A stretch of DNA of 64,000 nucleotides from Cladocopium goreaui (GCA_947184155.2 CAMXCT020001510.1:84301-148300), one strand, 5' to 3'; shown: positions 1 to 10,875, counted from the stretch's first letter. Made by a program: numbers and translations. Notes: generated from the sequence alone by a model not told the origin.

Positions 1-165
1 AACCAAATCCAGGAATCTTCCCCGAAGCTACAGACATTTTAATCCATTTTACACTTAGCACAAATCAATGCAACTCAACCATACTAAACCACTTGACTCG
101 AATGATTTTTGTTTAATCATGATGTATCGTAATGTCACATAATTATGTCACAGTAATTATGTCAC

Positions 166-314
166 ATTCCGTAGCAAAGCTTTCAGCATCTTCCGGCATT
201 TCCCCCACTGCGGCCTGCTGCATTTCTCGAAGAATCGCCAGCGCATCGCTGGCCGATTTTTTCTGGGACTTTGGCAACTTTCCAAGGCGCGGGTTGTAGT
301 GACGCAGTGAACGC
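166..314 (-). CDS. Internal exon, unknown protein
   Basis: Open frame bounded by an acceptor ending TGTGCCAG and a donor reading GTGACA. It encodes a basic start (LRHYNPRLGKLPKSQKK) followed by an acidic amphipathic stretch with LAILREMQQAAVGEMPEDAE. The codons are rich in G/C third positions and the flanks are AT-rich, which supports coding. No domain is recognised. It is the most downstream of a run of minus-strand exons that continues up to about 15 kb. Confidence 0.5.
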
Positions 315-346
315 CTGGCACAAGTTTTGTCCACATTTTGGGGGAA

Positions 347-460
347 TTTAATGGATTTTAATGGATTTTAATGGGTTTGATGGATTTTAATGGATTCTAC
401 CTGGATTCTAACTTGCATTTCAATGGATTGTAATGGATTCTGATGGATTTTGATTCGATT
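347..460. repeat. Degenerate 10-12 bp tandem repeat (TTAATGGATT-like)
   Basis: Repeated copies of AATGGATTTT with small variations, lying in the intron or spacer between two candidate exons. Confidence 0.7.
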
Positions 461-706
461 TTGCTTGGATTGAAATGGACTTCCGGGGATGCAAGAGATC
501 TTTCCTGGTGGGATGTCAACTTTGAAAGACATTGGTTGCATTGCAGTGTGCTATGATGTGTTTTGGCAGGGTTCAAATCATAACAAATCACCAATCACCA
601 TCAACCATGATGGATCATGATGTAAACCAGTGGATTTTTGGGTACTCCATTTTTAGACAATGGCGATCTGTTGGATCAGTTGCAGGCTGCACTTCCGTGA
701 AGGCAC

Positions 707-823
707 CTTGGAACTTCGCACATCGGATTGCCCAGCCGCCTCACTCAGCATGGCTGTAGCCCTCGCGTGGATTGAACTAAGAAAGGCAGGCAGTGCTGGC
801 ATTCCTTGAGCAAAACGCAGCAT
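707..823 (-). CDS. Internal exon, unknown helical protein
   Basis: Exactly 39 codons between an acceptor ending TTTTGACAG and a donor reading AAG then GTGCCT, phase 0 at both ends. The peptide begins MLRFAQGMPALPAFLSSIH and continues as an alanine-rich helix ending DVRSSK. The good splice sites and in-phase length make this one of the safer exons of the left end. Function unknown. Confidence 0.6.
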
Positions 824-900
824 CTGTCAAAAGTACGCCCTTCGTGTGTGGTTTCATATTCTGGATCTGGTCGCGGCTGTATGACAATACAACATTTACA

Positions 901-947
901 TCCAGTTACATCCAGTTACATCCAGTAAGATCCAGTAAGATCCATGT
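901..947. repeat. Short tandem repeat TCCAGTTACA / TCCAGTAAGA
   Basis: About five direct 10-bp copies in intron or spacer sequence. Confidence 0.7.
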
Positions 948-972
948 ATCCAAACGATCCTGTTGATTCGTC

Positions 973-1087
973 CTGAAACGCATCTCCAACTTTTCAAGCC
1001 CCTGGATCCTCAGCTCTGGACCGTAGTAGCCATAGAAGGGGTGAGGCGCCTCATGGCCCATGGAGTTCGATGATTTCCATGATTTCC
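973..1087 (-). CDS. Candidate exon, unknown protein
   Basis: The frame encodes HPFYGYYGPELRIQGLEKLE followed by MRFR, with coding-like codon choice. The acceptor (TTTTGAGTAG) falls in a remnant of the 104-bp palindromic element. The downstream end is uncertain: a GA donor after CAG or a later site. Confidence 0.45.
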
Positions 1088-1138
1088 CTACTCAAAATGG
1101 TGATTTTCCATAGCAAACTGTGAAATTATCAGAGGGTA
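1085..1138. mobile_element. Right-end remnant of the 104-bp palindromic element
   Basis: Matches the right arm of the element family (GGTGATTTTCCATAG, then AGAGGGTA). The left arm is missing or eroded. Confidence 0.5.
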
Positions 1139-1139
1139 C

Positions 1140-2340
1140 ATCCCTTTCCCCATTACATGGGCCATTTTAATCACATTAAATCACCATTTGTTTAGTGGGT
1201 TTTGAAGGCTGAGTATACAAACCTGGCCGAATCATCTGTAGTCTGTTGGCTTTGAGACACTGCACTATCCCAATGATCCTATCGCAGCACTGCCCGGCGG
1301 GGTTTCTGGACAACAGTACTTGGGGATATATCCCACTTCGTAAGTGGGTAGAATATAAGCATAATTATTGTAATATATTGTATATATTGTAATTATACCA
1401 TATTATACCCGAGTTTTGTAGCTTATATATCGGTTACCACTTACTAAACCAATGGGCTTTCCACATCCATTCCCTGTTGAGTCTTGGGCTGGCATGATGC
1501 GCCCAGTAGCAGCCACCCTGTTGTGGCTGAGGGTTCACCCTCCGTCTCTAAACAGCTGAAGCATCCAAGATAGATGAGCTTCTGAAGGCAATGAACCCCT
1601 GGATTCCTGGATTAGTAAACCCTCACACCTCTGATATCTTCTGATCGGGTACCATTTGAGTGGCAAATCAGCGCAAAAAATGAGGGAGTGGGGGGGATAC
1701 CCCTTGATTTTTAATTTCACCATGGTTTCTTAATCCAGGGTTGACATTAACTTGGCAAGGATGAGGATGAGGTTGTGCACCGCTCATCAATTTTCATCTG
1801 AGACTGTGATTGATCGCTCCGAATTGAGTCGCGCAGCCGCCGCAGCCGCCACTTTTCGCCCACGACGACTCGCTTTGGACTCAGTAATGGGCGCTGATTG
1901 CCACCTTGAGGCAGAGACACCGGCTGCTGTCTATGGAAGTGGTTTTATTCAGTGATTCACATCAAAAATGCATGGTTCAATACAGACTCATCTCGATGAA
2001 TGGAGTAGAATATGGCTGAACATGGGAAATACATGGAAATACCCAAATGTTGGCTGCTTTAATTAGGAATCTGATAATCTAACCAGGGAATTTGTGTTCA
2101 TCATCCAGGCCGCCCTCACCCTGTGCAGGACACTGGTGCCTGCGAACTCCGGCTTCCTTTTGCTGATATGGCAAATCGGTGAGGACCTGATCGACACGGC
2201 CGCAGAGTGACTTGACACATGGACCGTACTTCATCACAAGATATCACAAGCACCTCATCCATCCCATTATTCGATCATATCATGATGCGATGATGTCGTG
2301 GTCTGGGTCTCAGCTGAAACGTGCTGACGTTCCTCCCGCA
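1140..2340. other. Mostly non-coding stretch with ambiguous frames
   Basis: AT-rich sequence with TATA-type simple repeats near 1350-1430. An alanine-rich frame near 1800-1930 and a possible exon near 2107-2180 read about equally well on both strands, so neither is called. Confidence 0.4.
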
Positions 2341-2500
2341 GTTTGATGGTTTCAAGTTGGGCACTTCAATGGCACTTCCCAACTTGAGCTGGTCCAGCCT
2401 TTCCAATGTGCTGCGAGAGGTGTGCAAAGGCACTGGGTTTGAAGGAGAGCAACACCTGGGGCCAGTTGAAAGGGGCTGTGAGGCCTTTAAGACCCATTAA
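2341..2500. CDS. Candidate exon, strand ambiguous
   Basis: On the plus strand it follows the acceptor CTCCCGCAG and encodes MALPNLSWSSLSNVLREV. On the minus strand an acceptor CTCTCGCAG precedes STLERLDQLKLGSAIEVP. Both frames have coding-like codons. The minus strand is slightly favoured because the neighbouring exons are minus. Confidence 0.4.
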
Positions 2501-2653
2501 GTGATGCCGAAGTGGGCGTCCGGTCAGCAGTATTGTTTTCCTATGGTTTCATCATATTCCTGTGGATGCTCATGAAATGCAGATATTCCATGAGATTGCA
2601 AATCTTTGGTTACCCGGCCACTCAAGGGGTTCACCATTCAAGTACATCCATTT

Positions 2654-2745
2654 TCAGGACATGGCCTTGGCCACGAGGCTTGCGAATTCCATGGCGCTTG
2701 CCCCATTGTAGGGGAGGCTGATGACCTGTCCAGAGGTGATGGTGG
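2654..2745 (-). CDS. Probable terminal exon, unknown protein
   Basis: Encodes TITSGQVISLPYNGASAMEF followed by ASLVAKAMS and a TGA stop, with very high G/C at third positions. The acceptor is GTCAG. It may be the C-terminus of a protein whose earlier exons lie at higher coordinates. No family recognised. Confidence 0.55.
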
Positions 2746-2894
2746 CTGACTTGATTCACACAATGCAAGACGGTGATACACTAATGGCACACTCACACAT
2801 ACTCACACACTCCACTACATCACTCAACATTTTTCCTTGGCAATTAGGGTGGGGAAACGGCCCGGACCTTGATGGAATCAAGTGGCCCACTAAC

Positions 2895-2996
2895 CTTGCC
2901 TCCACATCTTGTGAAGCTCGTGCTTTTGCCATGCGGCGGCGCAGCACGGCGATTCCAGGGATGGCAGACAGCGGGCAAGCGTCAATGATCAAAGAC
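2895..2996 (-). CDS. Internal exon, unknown protein
   Basis: Acceptor CCTAG and donor AAG then GTTAGT bracket a frame encoding IIDACPLSAIPGIAVLRRRM and an alanine-rich basic tail. Its phase does not match the exon at 2654-2745 directly, so another exon or a different boundary is likely. Confidence 0.45.
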
Positions 2997-3339
2997 CTAG
3001 GTCGCTATCGTGACACTCGATGGAACTCGGTCACCTTTTAAAGGATCTTTTAGGATCTTTTAGGTGTCATGTTCCACCAATGGTTGTTTTTCGACAGTAC
3101 TGCGAACATCTGCATACCACCAAGGCCAGCAGCGAAGGCAGTTCTACCGTAGCAGCGGTGAACTGGCAGCCGCGCAGGCCCATGTGCTGCAAGGCGCTGC
3201 GAAACTGTGGATCCTGCATGTACTATTTGGACAGTAGCTTGGTATGGCTAGAATGACCAACCGACCAATCTATGGTGGGGACTTGTGTTGAGAAACCTCG
3301 AAAGCATAAATCATCAACATTTCACACTACATAAATGTT

Positions 3340-3596
3340 TTACTCCTGTTTTACAGTTAAGGCTGCAAGTTTCATGTGTAGACTTCTTGTGACCAATTCA
3401 AAAAAATCAAAGTGGTTGTTTTCATCAAACACGTCAGGGACATGAGTCACTTTGCCATCCCCGTCCTGTAACATCTTGATGGTGACGTCATCAATCTCCA
3501 AGTCGTCCAGGTAGCACCGTAGAAGGTGCAATGCATAGCACTCCATGGCCGTCCTTTGATTGCGACAGGTGACTGGCCGCAGGTCTTTCATCGGGC
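3340..3596 (-). CDS. Terminal exon, unknown protein
   Basis: A long frame (85 codons plus TAA) after an acceptor GACCTTAG. It encodes MECYALHLLRCYLDDLEIDD, then an acidic/aromatic stretch (DVFDENNHFDFFELVTRSL) and ends AALTVKQE. Coding is well supported by length and codon use. If the exon at 3820-3909 ends at its GTGTCA donor, the phases join as G plus GC. No domain recognised. Confidence 0.65.
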
Positions 3597-3819
3597 CTAA
3601 GGTCCAAACCGTTAACAGTCGGTAAGCAGCAATAGGAAGCACTGGTCATCAATGGGTCCGAATTATGGATCTCGATCCCACAAAACACATTTTGATCATA
3701 CTGTATATATATGTTTATCATTATATCATATAATATATATATATATCATTCTTAGATTCTACTATCAATCCATCCAATCTGCTAGGTTGCAGGCATTGCT
3801 AGGTACCCAAGTTTGACAC

Positions 3820-3909
3820 CCCACCCGCATAGCATATCTGCCCTTGCTGGCCTTGGCTCAAGCGTGACATTGCCCTGATGCAAAAGACGCTCTGCAAGCT
3901 CACGGTCTC
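3820..3909 (-). CDS. Internal exon, unknown protein
   Basis: Acceptor CCCGACAG; the frame encodes DRELAERLLHQGNVTLEPRP and then ARADMLCGWG. Donor G then GTGTCA is phase-compatible with the next exon at 3340-3596. An alternative donor at GTACCT would not match. Confidence 0.55.
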
Positions 3910-4250
3910 CTGTCGGGGTTTCCATAAATGGGGGTACCCCAATAGCTGGATGGTTTAGAATGAAAAATCCACCCAAACACGGACTGGGGGTACCCCCAAA
4001 TTTTGGAAACTTCAAAATGCAGAACTGTCTTGTATCAGAAAAGTTTTCAGGCAACATGCAGCCATCTAGTGAAGAAGAATGATGGTTCAATTGCTTGTGA
4101 CTGGCCTCTGCTCCGCTGAATCATCTACAGCATTCCTTTCCTTGTTGCCTAGTATATAGTAGTACAAGATATACGAGTACAACTTTTGTTGGCTTTGCCA
4201 AGCAACTTACTAGATAAAATGCAGCCTGGACAATCTCTGAGACCAAATAC

Positions 4251-4359
4251 CCCTAGGCCCAGGCCTTCCACTGCTGCAACATATGCCAGTTGCCATGTCT
4301 CAGATGTCCCTGGGAAATCAGCAACCAAATCGTGCAGCGACCCGCCTGCGAAGGCAAGT
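4251..4359 (-). CDS. Internal exon, unknown protein
   Basis: Acceptor GTCCACCAG and donor GGG then GTATTT. It encodes LAFAGGSLHDLVADFPGTSE and then TWQLAYVAAVEGLGLG, 36 codons with coding-like third positions. It looks like a helical or PPR/HEAT-like segment, but I cannot assign a family. Confidence 0.6.
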
Positions 4360-4835
4360 CTGGTGGACGCCAGTGTTCAAAACTGTTGTTCGTGTCCCTC
4401 TTATTCAACACCATCCTGTCCATGTCACTGGGTATCTTCACATTCACTACACTCTGGTTACACTATGTTACACGAATTCAACAAGCGTGCCCGTTTCCGT
4501 TGTCCTTGGCATTGTAGGTTTGCTGCTGAGAACCTTTTCTCAATGAACCGCATGTCCTGTCTCTTCAGCCAAGCACCTGACAGGTCCGATACCCTCATGA
4601 TATGGGTCTCCAAAATGAATACATCCAACATCATCCAATACAAAACCCAGGGTTTCCAGAAGGAGTATTTCAATGTATTTCATATAATATTAGGGATGGG
4701 ATTGATATGGATTTATCATTCCAAACAAATGCAAACTTCAAATCAAAAATATCTTCCTTCCATCACCTTTTGCATTGATGGATCTGGACTTTGAGGGCAC
4801 TGGTATGGTGCATCCCCTCTGGATTACAGCGAGCG

Positions 4836-4922
4836 TCATGTGCTGTGGTTGGCCAGCCCCAAAGCACCAAGAGCCACAGCCAGCTTCGCTGAGTTTTCTT
4901 GGAGAAGTTCAGGCCACAATCC
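4836..4922 (-). CDS. Candidate exon, unknown helical protein
   Basis: Acceptor ATTCGCAG; the frame GLWPELLQENSAKLAVALGA, LGLANHST ends in TGA. It is either a terminal exon, or the real donor lies just before the stop. Confidence 0.45.
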   Translation of the reverse strand, partial: GLWPELLQENSAKLAVALGALGLANHST

Positions 4923-5214
4923 CTGCGAATCGGCATCGACTTCCCCGTCATGTTAGGAGTTGTCCACGCTTTTGCAGACCTGTATGCCTGTACTGCACAG
5001 GAAAATAGAACGCTAAATTTTGCCTGTGAGGCTTAGGCTTTTCCCAGTCAAGGCAGCAACATGAAGCAACATTCCACTGGCGTCTTCCAAGTTTCGGTCG
5101 GTATCAACCCATGAAGTGCCGAATCTTGTGGGACAGGGAATGGTCTCAAGCTTTTCCGTGATCCCAAGAGTTGGTTGGCAAAATTACTATACATTTGCAA
5201 TTTCCAACAAGTGG

Positions 5215-5280
5215 GTTATATATATATATAATCAATTAATACGTATATAATATACATATATATATATATATATATTACAG
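5215..5280. repeat. TA microsatellite
   Basis: Runs of (TA)n within a non-coding stretch. Confidence 0.8.
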
Positions 5281-5419
5281 TACATTACTATAGTAATTGT
5301 ATCAGTGCTATCTCCTATATATTGCAAGGATAATATAGAGGAATAGAGGAATATCATCAAATTCTAATTATTTTATGCATTTTTATGTTGTCATTGGTTT
5401 GTGTCTGCTATCATCAGGC

Positions 5420-5544
5420 CCTGTGTCCCTCGCTTGCTGATCGCCTCCAAGATCTGAGAATTATGCAGCAACTGCACCGCAGCAGCCAGTGCTGGTGCTG
5501 CTGTGCTAGACCCAGCTGTGCAAAGGCTGCGGTGGACCAGGGGC
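5420..5544 (-). CDS. Internal exon, helical repeat-like protein
   Basis: Acceptor GGTCTAGCAG; encodes TAAPALAAAVQLLHNSQILE and then AISKRGTQ. The donor appears to be GC (CAGG then GCCTGA), a donor class known from dinoflagellates. The composition suggests alpha-helical repeats of PPR or armadillo type, but this is only an impression. Confidence 0.5.
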
Positions 5545-5649
5545 CTGCTAGACCCACACTGGCAACAAAGGTCGCATAGGTCTGCAAAAAGGTCGCGAAT
5601 GTCAACGTCAATCATTTCGGGGATCATTTCCAAATATTTCCAACATCTC

Positions 5650-5700
5650 CAACAAGCATTCAAGAAACATCAGAAACATCAGAAACATCAGAAACCATCC
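5650..5700. repeat. 10-bp direct repeat (GAAACATCA)n
   Basis: Four near-perfect copies of AGAAACATC. Confidence 0.7.
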
Positions 5701-5944
5701 AAAGGTGACACTGAGAATTTAGGAATCAATGCCGTCCAGGCGCACAGGCGCACGTTCCAAGATTCGCAGGAGTATCAATGGCAGCAAGCCTTAGACAGCA
5801 AAAATTGGGTTCGTCATCCCATATGTTTCCCAACATCAAAATGAGACCAAACAGTATTGACTAGGACTAAAGGACCATCTAGGACCTAGGTATTGGATGG
5901 TATTATATTGGTATTGGTATAATTTGGTATATGTCCAAGCGGAC

Positions 5945-6027
5945 GCAGTTCCGTGCAGAGTTGCCCATGCTCAGAGAGATATCGAAAGCAAAGGAGTGCT
6001 TGCAAAGCATCTTGTGGCGTGGCTGTT
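5945..6027 (-). CDS. Internal exon, helical repeat-like protein
   Basis: Acceptor TGATGATAG; encodes TATPQDALQALLCFRYLSEH and then GQLCTEL. The donor is uncertain (GTCCGC or a GA site). The helical pattern is similar to the exons at 5420 and 6567. Confidence 0.5.
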
Positions 6028-6566
6028 CTATCATCACATATGTCACATATGTCAGTCTTTAAAGTGATGATAGTTGATAATTTTAACTGATTATATAATA
6101 TGATTGACAATCTCATCATATCTCATCTATCATTGGTTGACAGATTCACCAGAAGTTTCTCCCACTCAACAGTTGAGACACGAATCGCTCAAGCTGCGAC
6201 TGCCTTACGACAAGTGTCTTTCTTGCAAATCAGCAGCAGTCTGGTCGTTGCAAAGCCTTGGACTAAGTCGGGGCCGGACCAGCGCCCAGAGAGTTCCACA
6301 TTTCGGTGCACTATGTCCGCATCATACGTTGTACGAGTAAAACATAGTAAAACTAAGTCAGTGCCAAAATGTCCTGATGAATGTTGCTAGAGGATGCTAC
6401 AAAGACATGCAAAGATGATCTTCTGATGATCTCAACATCCCTCAACCAGCGTCGCAGGTGCTGAATCTGATATTCCACTAATATCACCAAAATCCCATTC
6501 ATGTATATTCATGTTTCATGAATACTCCATTCATGTTCCATTGACATCCCGTTGTCAATCGGCGTC

Positions 6567-6690
6567 CTGAGAGCCGCACCACTCAAAGGCCCTCACTAGA
6601 GCCGCTTCATCCATCGATGCCACGCATGGCACTTCCAAGGCATCTCGTAGGAGGGCCAAGGGTACCCGCCAGCCCTTGGCGCTGACCGAA
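6567..6690 (-). CDS. Internal exon, helical repeat-like protein
   Basis: Acceptor CATAGCTCAG; encodes SVSAKGWRVPLALLRDALEV, PCVASMDEAALVRAFEWCGS. Codon choice is strongly coding-like and the flanks are AT-rich. The donor may be the GA type (CAG then GACGCC). The helix-turn-helix spacing resembles PPR-type repeats, which are abundant in dinoflagellates, but no signature is decisive. Confidence 0.6.
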
Positions 6691-6754
6691 CTGAGCTATG
6701 TCAGCTATAACTACAGCATGATGTATCATGATTATCATGATGTAACATGATCAC

Positions 6755-6985
6755 ATATATATATACACACTATGAATATATATATAATAGTGAATATTAT
6801 ATATTTATACTATAATATTAATATTGTATATATTATTATTATTATTATTATTTTTATTATTTATTTATTATTTATTTATTATTATTATTAATTATTATTA
6901 TTATGTATATATACTATATTACGCGCATCTATTATATAATGATAATATATGATAATACATATTATATCATAACATTCACAGTTGA
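6755..6985. repeat. AT-rich simple repeat, including (TTA)n
   Basis: Near-continuous A/T with (ATT)n and (TA)n tracts. No coding signal. Confidence 0.85.
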
Positions 6986-7190
6986 TCCAGCTCCAAGTCT
7001 GCCTAAGACCCATGTTGCGATTGCCCTTTCACAAATCACATCTCAGAATCTAGTCCAACCGTCACCAGTCATCTAGTCAATCTAGTCCAACCATCCCACC
7101 AGGTCCCACTAGGTCCCACTAGGTCCAACCAACCACATGACTTCAATGGATTTCAATGGATTTCTATGGATTTCTGATGATTTCTGCCAC

Positions 7191-7285
7191 GCTTCCAATT
7201 TTTGGAGTTGGCATCTTTCTCCCAATGCCAGCAGCACATGGGGCCAGTCAGCTCCAGTGGCTCGCGCTGCAGCAGTCACCAAGGG
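7191..7285 (-). CDS. Internal exon, helical repeat-like protein
   Basis: Acceptor TTGATCCCCAG; encodes PLVTAAARATGADWPHVLLA, LGERCQLQKLE. A GTGGCA donor gives phase 2. It is in the same style as the neighbouring minus exons, and codon third positions are G/C-rich. Confidence 0.6.
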
Positions 7286-7319
7286 CTGGGGATCAATGGA
7301 TCCTTGCCACGGATGGGAA

Positions 7320-7405
7320 GGTCATAGGAATCCCATGGGAAATCCCATGGAAATCCCATGGGAAATCCCATGAAAATCCCATGGAAATCCCATGGAAATC
7401 CCATA
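7320..7405. repeat. AAATCCCATGG tandem repeat
   Basis: About eight copies of AATCCCATGG(GA)A with CCATGG palindromes. Confidence 0.85.
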
Positions 7406-7711
7406 ATTAGTCAAGCTGCGGCCCATGTCTGTCGGACGTCTAGGATTTGTTTGCTTTCAAACTTTCGCACTGACTGTGAATTGCAACAAAGATGTGCTAA
7501 GTTTTCTTTGACTTCCACCTGGTCCACAAGTCCACAAGTTGTGTCAAAACGACAGGCAAGGATGCATGTTTTCAGTGACTCTCAACGAGAAAGTCATAAA
7601 TTTCCAAAGATATACTTCCGGATACTTCCGGCCATCTTCCAATCTTCCAGCCATTTTCCCGGCATTCCTTGATGATTGATGTATTTCAACAGTATCCAAG
7701 CATCCGCTCAC

Positions 7712-7789
7712 CGATGCCTTCACTGCAGCAGTCAGCAATGACAGCGCCTCTGATGGAGAGGGACTTCCCGAGCAAAGTGTCTGCCACAA
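7712..7789 (-). CDS. Internal exon, helical repeat-like protein
   Basis: Exactly 26 codons between acceptor GTCGCGCAG and donor TCG then GTGAGC. Encodes LWQTLCSGSPSPSEALSLLT, AAVKAS. Confidence 0.55.
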
Positions 7790-8260
7790 CTGCGCGACCT
7801 CGAACACGTGGCCAACGTATGCCAACGTCACGTCTTGGCGAATTGTGCAACCATGATATCTGGATATATCTGGGATATCTGGGATACCACGTTTGGGATC
7901 CAATCTAGAGGATCTAGAGGTAGTGGCTGCGATTTTGAGGCCAGCGAAAATTCAATTTGCAGCCCCTGGGCTCCTGGAAGCATGTGAACAATTACCGCAT
8001 CGTCCTAAGTGCCTCAACAAATTTGAAAAAAAGCTTCTGGGAGGTCTTTCTGCACAACCTTAGCAACTCAAAGTCAAGCGACCGCATTTGTCATCGGCAA
8101 AGAGGATATCGCATCAGCACACGCGAGAACATCCCGGCGTTGCCATGATTTCGCTGAAGCTGCTGCAACCTGGTCATTGGGTTTTGTCAGGGCTTCTCAA
8201 CATATCTTACATGAAATGTAACACAAAGGAGAATGTTGCATATTGTTGCATGTAAAATAC

Positions 8261-8521
8261 CGACATGTCAGAATCGGCCATCATCACACCCTTTGTATCG
8301 ATTCGTGGATCGCACGCGTAGTAATCTCCAACACCTTCTTGGTCCCGAAAATTGAACACACAAAAACTAAATGTCTGCTTTTCCGCTGAGAAACGGTCGC
8401 GAAAGAATCTATCAGGGCCTGGTCTTCCAAAAGTCCTGGCTGCACTTTTTGGACCTCCCCTGACCCATTCAGCCCATGTTATGATCGCTGTGTCATGAGA
8501 GCTGCTACCATAAGAAAAGTC
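8261..8521 (-). CDS. Long internal exon, unknown protein
   Basis: 87 codons, phase 0 at both ends, between acceptor AACTTGCAG and donor TCG then GTATTT. Encodes DFSYGSSSHDTAIITWAEWV, later RFFRDRFSAEKQTFSFCVFN and FRDQEGVGDYYACDPRID. The mixed aromatic/charged composition is that of a folded domain rather than a helical repeat. No family recognised. Confidence 0.7.
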
Positions 8522-8825
8522 CTGCAAGTTTCATCGCCACTGCGGGTTCGCAAGGCAGCTGCTCCATTCTTGGTCCTAGACAAGGTACATACAATGGCCA
8601 AAACCCATTCAACATGAACTTCTGCACCTTTTCGTCTATGGAGTTGTAAAGATATTGAAAAAACATTGGGACATATTATTTAGTGACATATTTAGTATCA
8701 CATTCCTTACAGATCTTAGAGGCCTTAGAGTTTACATGTCATGACGGCTGGAACGCCTCAGAATATCCTACAGATTGAGTTCCTAATTTTGAGTCTATCT
8801 GAGTGATCGATCACCATGCCCTCAC

Positions 8826-8939
8826 CTCGGAATGCTTGTAGCAGCTTTGCCCTGACGGGTTGCCTCAGAAACAAAGCAGCCTCAAGTTGGTCTTTTCTGA
8901 CAGAATTTGCAACAACCTCCCAGACAAGGCAAGACAACG
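8826..8939 (-). CDS. Internal exon, helical protein
   Basis: A strong donor (GAG then GTGAGG) closes a 37-codon frame: LSCLVWEVVANSVRKDQLEA, ALFLRQPVRAKLLQAFR. The acceptor is GAAGAACAG. Amphipathic helices suggest an armadillo/TPR-like segment. Confidence 0.65.
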
Positions 8940-9265
8940 CTGTTCTTCTTCGAATGGTTCGACAATTTCACACAGGGGTGGGTAGTGAGATGTAATGTGT
9001 AATGAATAATATTACATCATATCATATATACACACCTGTTTGCCACTTGCATTGTCATACATATTCATCAACTACAAAAAAAGGTGTCAAGTTTCTATTG
9101 ACATGGGCACCTCTGGGGTAAAATTTAAAATCATCTTGGCTTCAGACCCCTTAGGATTAATCATTAGGGATGGGAACAGATACCAGGATCCACCAGGTTT
9201 CTTGTTGGCAAAATCCTCAGAGCATGGATTTTTCTGTGATATAGAGATATTCCATTCATTTCCAG

Positions 9266-9369
9266 TACCCTCTGGTAATTTAACATAGCTATTGAAAATG
9301 GCCATTTATAGTGAGTTTTCCCATTAATATTGGTGATTTTCCATAGTTATGTTAAATTACGAGAGGGTA
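9266..9369. mobile_element. 104-bp palindromic element, copy A (introner-like MITE)
   Basis: Begins TACCCTCTGGTAATTTAAC and ends with its near-perfect reverse complement. The internal sequence CATTTATAGTGAGTTTTCCC is shared with copy B. The ends read TA...TA, compatible with a TA target duplication. It lies 14 bp inside the intron that starts at the donor of the exon at 9384-9498. Confidence 0.8.
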
Positions 9370-9383
9370 TCATTTGATCTCAC

Positions 9384-9498
9384 CATGGTTTGTGAACTCC
9401 AGAAAATGCATTGGCACTGCAAAACCAAGCTGCACTCGGCCACCTGTCGCGAGAAACTTAAGCACAACTCCAGCACCACCTGGGCTTTTTCGGCCACA
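9384..9498 (-). CDS. Internal exon, helical protein
   Basis: 38 codons plus one base between acceptor TTTCAATCAG and donor ATG then GTGAGA. Encodes VAEKAQVVLELCLSFSRQVA, ECSLVLQCQCIFWSS. The palindromic element copy A follows in the intron. Confidence 0.65.
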
Positions 9499-9540
9499 CT
9501 GATTGAAATCCGAGCATGATGTGGACACTGTGACATCCGT

Positions 9541-9596
9541 GCAACCATCCATCCATCCATCCGTCCGTCCGTCCGTCCATCCATCCATCCATCCCT
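9541..9596. repeat. (CCAT)n/(CCGT)n microsatellite
   Basis: Tandem tetranucleotides CCAT and CCGT in blocks. Confidence 0.95.
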
Positions 9597-10075
9597 GGAT
9601 TCTCGTTATTGCGATCAAGTGGTTTCATCTCACTGTGCGTGGCTCTTCCTTCTACTTCGTATCTATCCAAATCCAAATCATCATCTAAATTCATAATCCA
9701 AGTTGCGGCCCCCCAACTCCAGGTTCAGCACCTGTGGTTGTTTGGCCAAAAATGGATAAACATGCGGTGAAATTCATCGTTAATCTGCTTCATCATGGTT
9801 TCTCATCACTTTCACTATCAAACTAGTTTAAGATTGGGGAATTTCATGACTCCGAAAATCAGTTTCCCCGATGTTCTAAATTGTTCTAATGGCTATTTTC
9901 AGATACACTCCATGTTGAGCAAACATGTAGTACACGAAATCAAGCCGTATGCAAATATAAGTATGAAGGATGAAGTCTGCAGCGCATTATATAATCATAA
10001 AATATCTAAACATCCCAAGCCCCAAGATTGACGGCTTCGGGCAAATTATTGCAACCGCACCCCTGCTGTTCCCAC

Positions 10076-10151
10076 CTCGATAAAGCGCGCTGCTTTGGGT
10101 TGTGGGAGATGTTGAAGAGCTTCCCACAAATCCACCTCCATCTGTGCAACG
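10076..10151 (-). CDS. Short internal exon
   Basis: 76 bp between acceptor CTGACACAG and donor GAG then GTGGGA. Encodes VAQMEVDLWEALQHLPQPKA, ARFIE. Good splice sites and codon use. Confidence 0.6.
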
Positions 10152-10321
10152 CTGTGTCAGAGAGTCATACCTAGTAGAATCATAGAATCATGCCTCTGAT
10201 AGACCGACACATGCACAGCAGCATGATGATAGTGAAGAAAAGAAACATTGGATTCAAACAACACTTTCCCAAAAGAATTCCAATGTTGTTTCAAACCAGC
10301 ATAGACACATTATCCAGCCAC

Positions 10322-10408
10322 ATGGTGTGCTCGCTCCTCTTCCAGGTCCAGGGAGCGAAGAAAACCAGACGCTGCAGTGAGGAAATCGTCCTCTACGACA
10401 GAACTGGC
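10322..10408 (-). CDS. Internal exon, acidic helical
   Basis: 29 codons between acceptor TGCTACAAG and donor CAT then GTGGCT. Encodes ASSVVEDDFLTAASGFLRSL, DLEEERAHH. A plus-strand reading with acceptor TTCCAG and donor CAG/GTTTGG is possible but less coding-like. Confidence 0.55.
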
Positions 10409-10559
10409 CTTGTAGCAGGTTTGGGGGCTCTTAAGTCTGTTAATAGCAAAAAATGATGCAACCAAAATTGGTTGCCATGCTTCTATTTTAAGATATTCTA
10501 AGATATGCCCATGTATGCACCCGCAGAGTTGAACAGTTGCTCAACTTTTCCTCAACTAG

Positions 10560-10673
10560 ACAACCAAACCAATTGGCATCCAAATTGCTTCAGGCGGCAG
10601 AACACTGAGAGATTGGCGGCCAAGCTGCTCCAAAAGCAGCCAGACATGCCAAAACATCCCGACCAAGAAGAGG
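10560..10673 (+). CDS. Candidate plus-strand exon
   Basis: The frame LAAKLLQKQPDMPKHPDQEE ends exactly at a perfect donor GAG then GTGAGT. It is phase 0 into the candidate exon at 10785. An antisense reading is open too, so the strand is not certain. Confidence 0.35.
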
Positions 10674-10784
10674 TGAGTCGGCAGCCTCTAAAGATTGGAG
10701 AGATCCAAACCCTACTATTTGATGGGGTATAGTTGGACAGCGAAACTAAACACATCTTGGGGTATCCAATTTGGCATGGCATTT

Positions 10785-10875
10785 TTTCAAGGCCTGCAAA
10801 TGTGGCAGCAGAGCGGTGCTAAGAGACCGCATCGTTCGAGAACATCTCAAGGTCGCCTGGCGACGCTCAGTCAAG
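10785..10875 (+). CDS. Candidate exon, strand ambiguous
   Basis: After acceptor TTTTTTCAAG the plus frame reads ACKCGSRAVLRDRIVREHLK, VAWRRSVKIR then stop. A minus frame (ILTERRQATLRCSRTMRSLS) is also open. The plus strand is favoured by phase agreement with the exon ending at 10673. Confidence 0.35.

Noticed and set aside
3848-3862. TTGGCTCAAG match to the end of the dinoflagellate spliced leader
   Set aside because: It lies inside a well-supported coding exon on the other strand (LEPRPARAD), and only 10 bases match.
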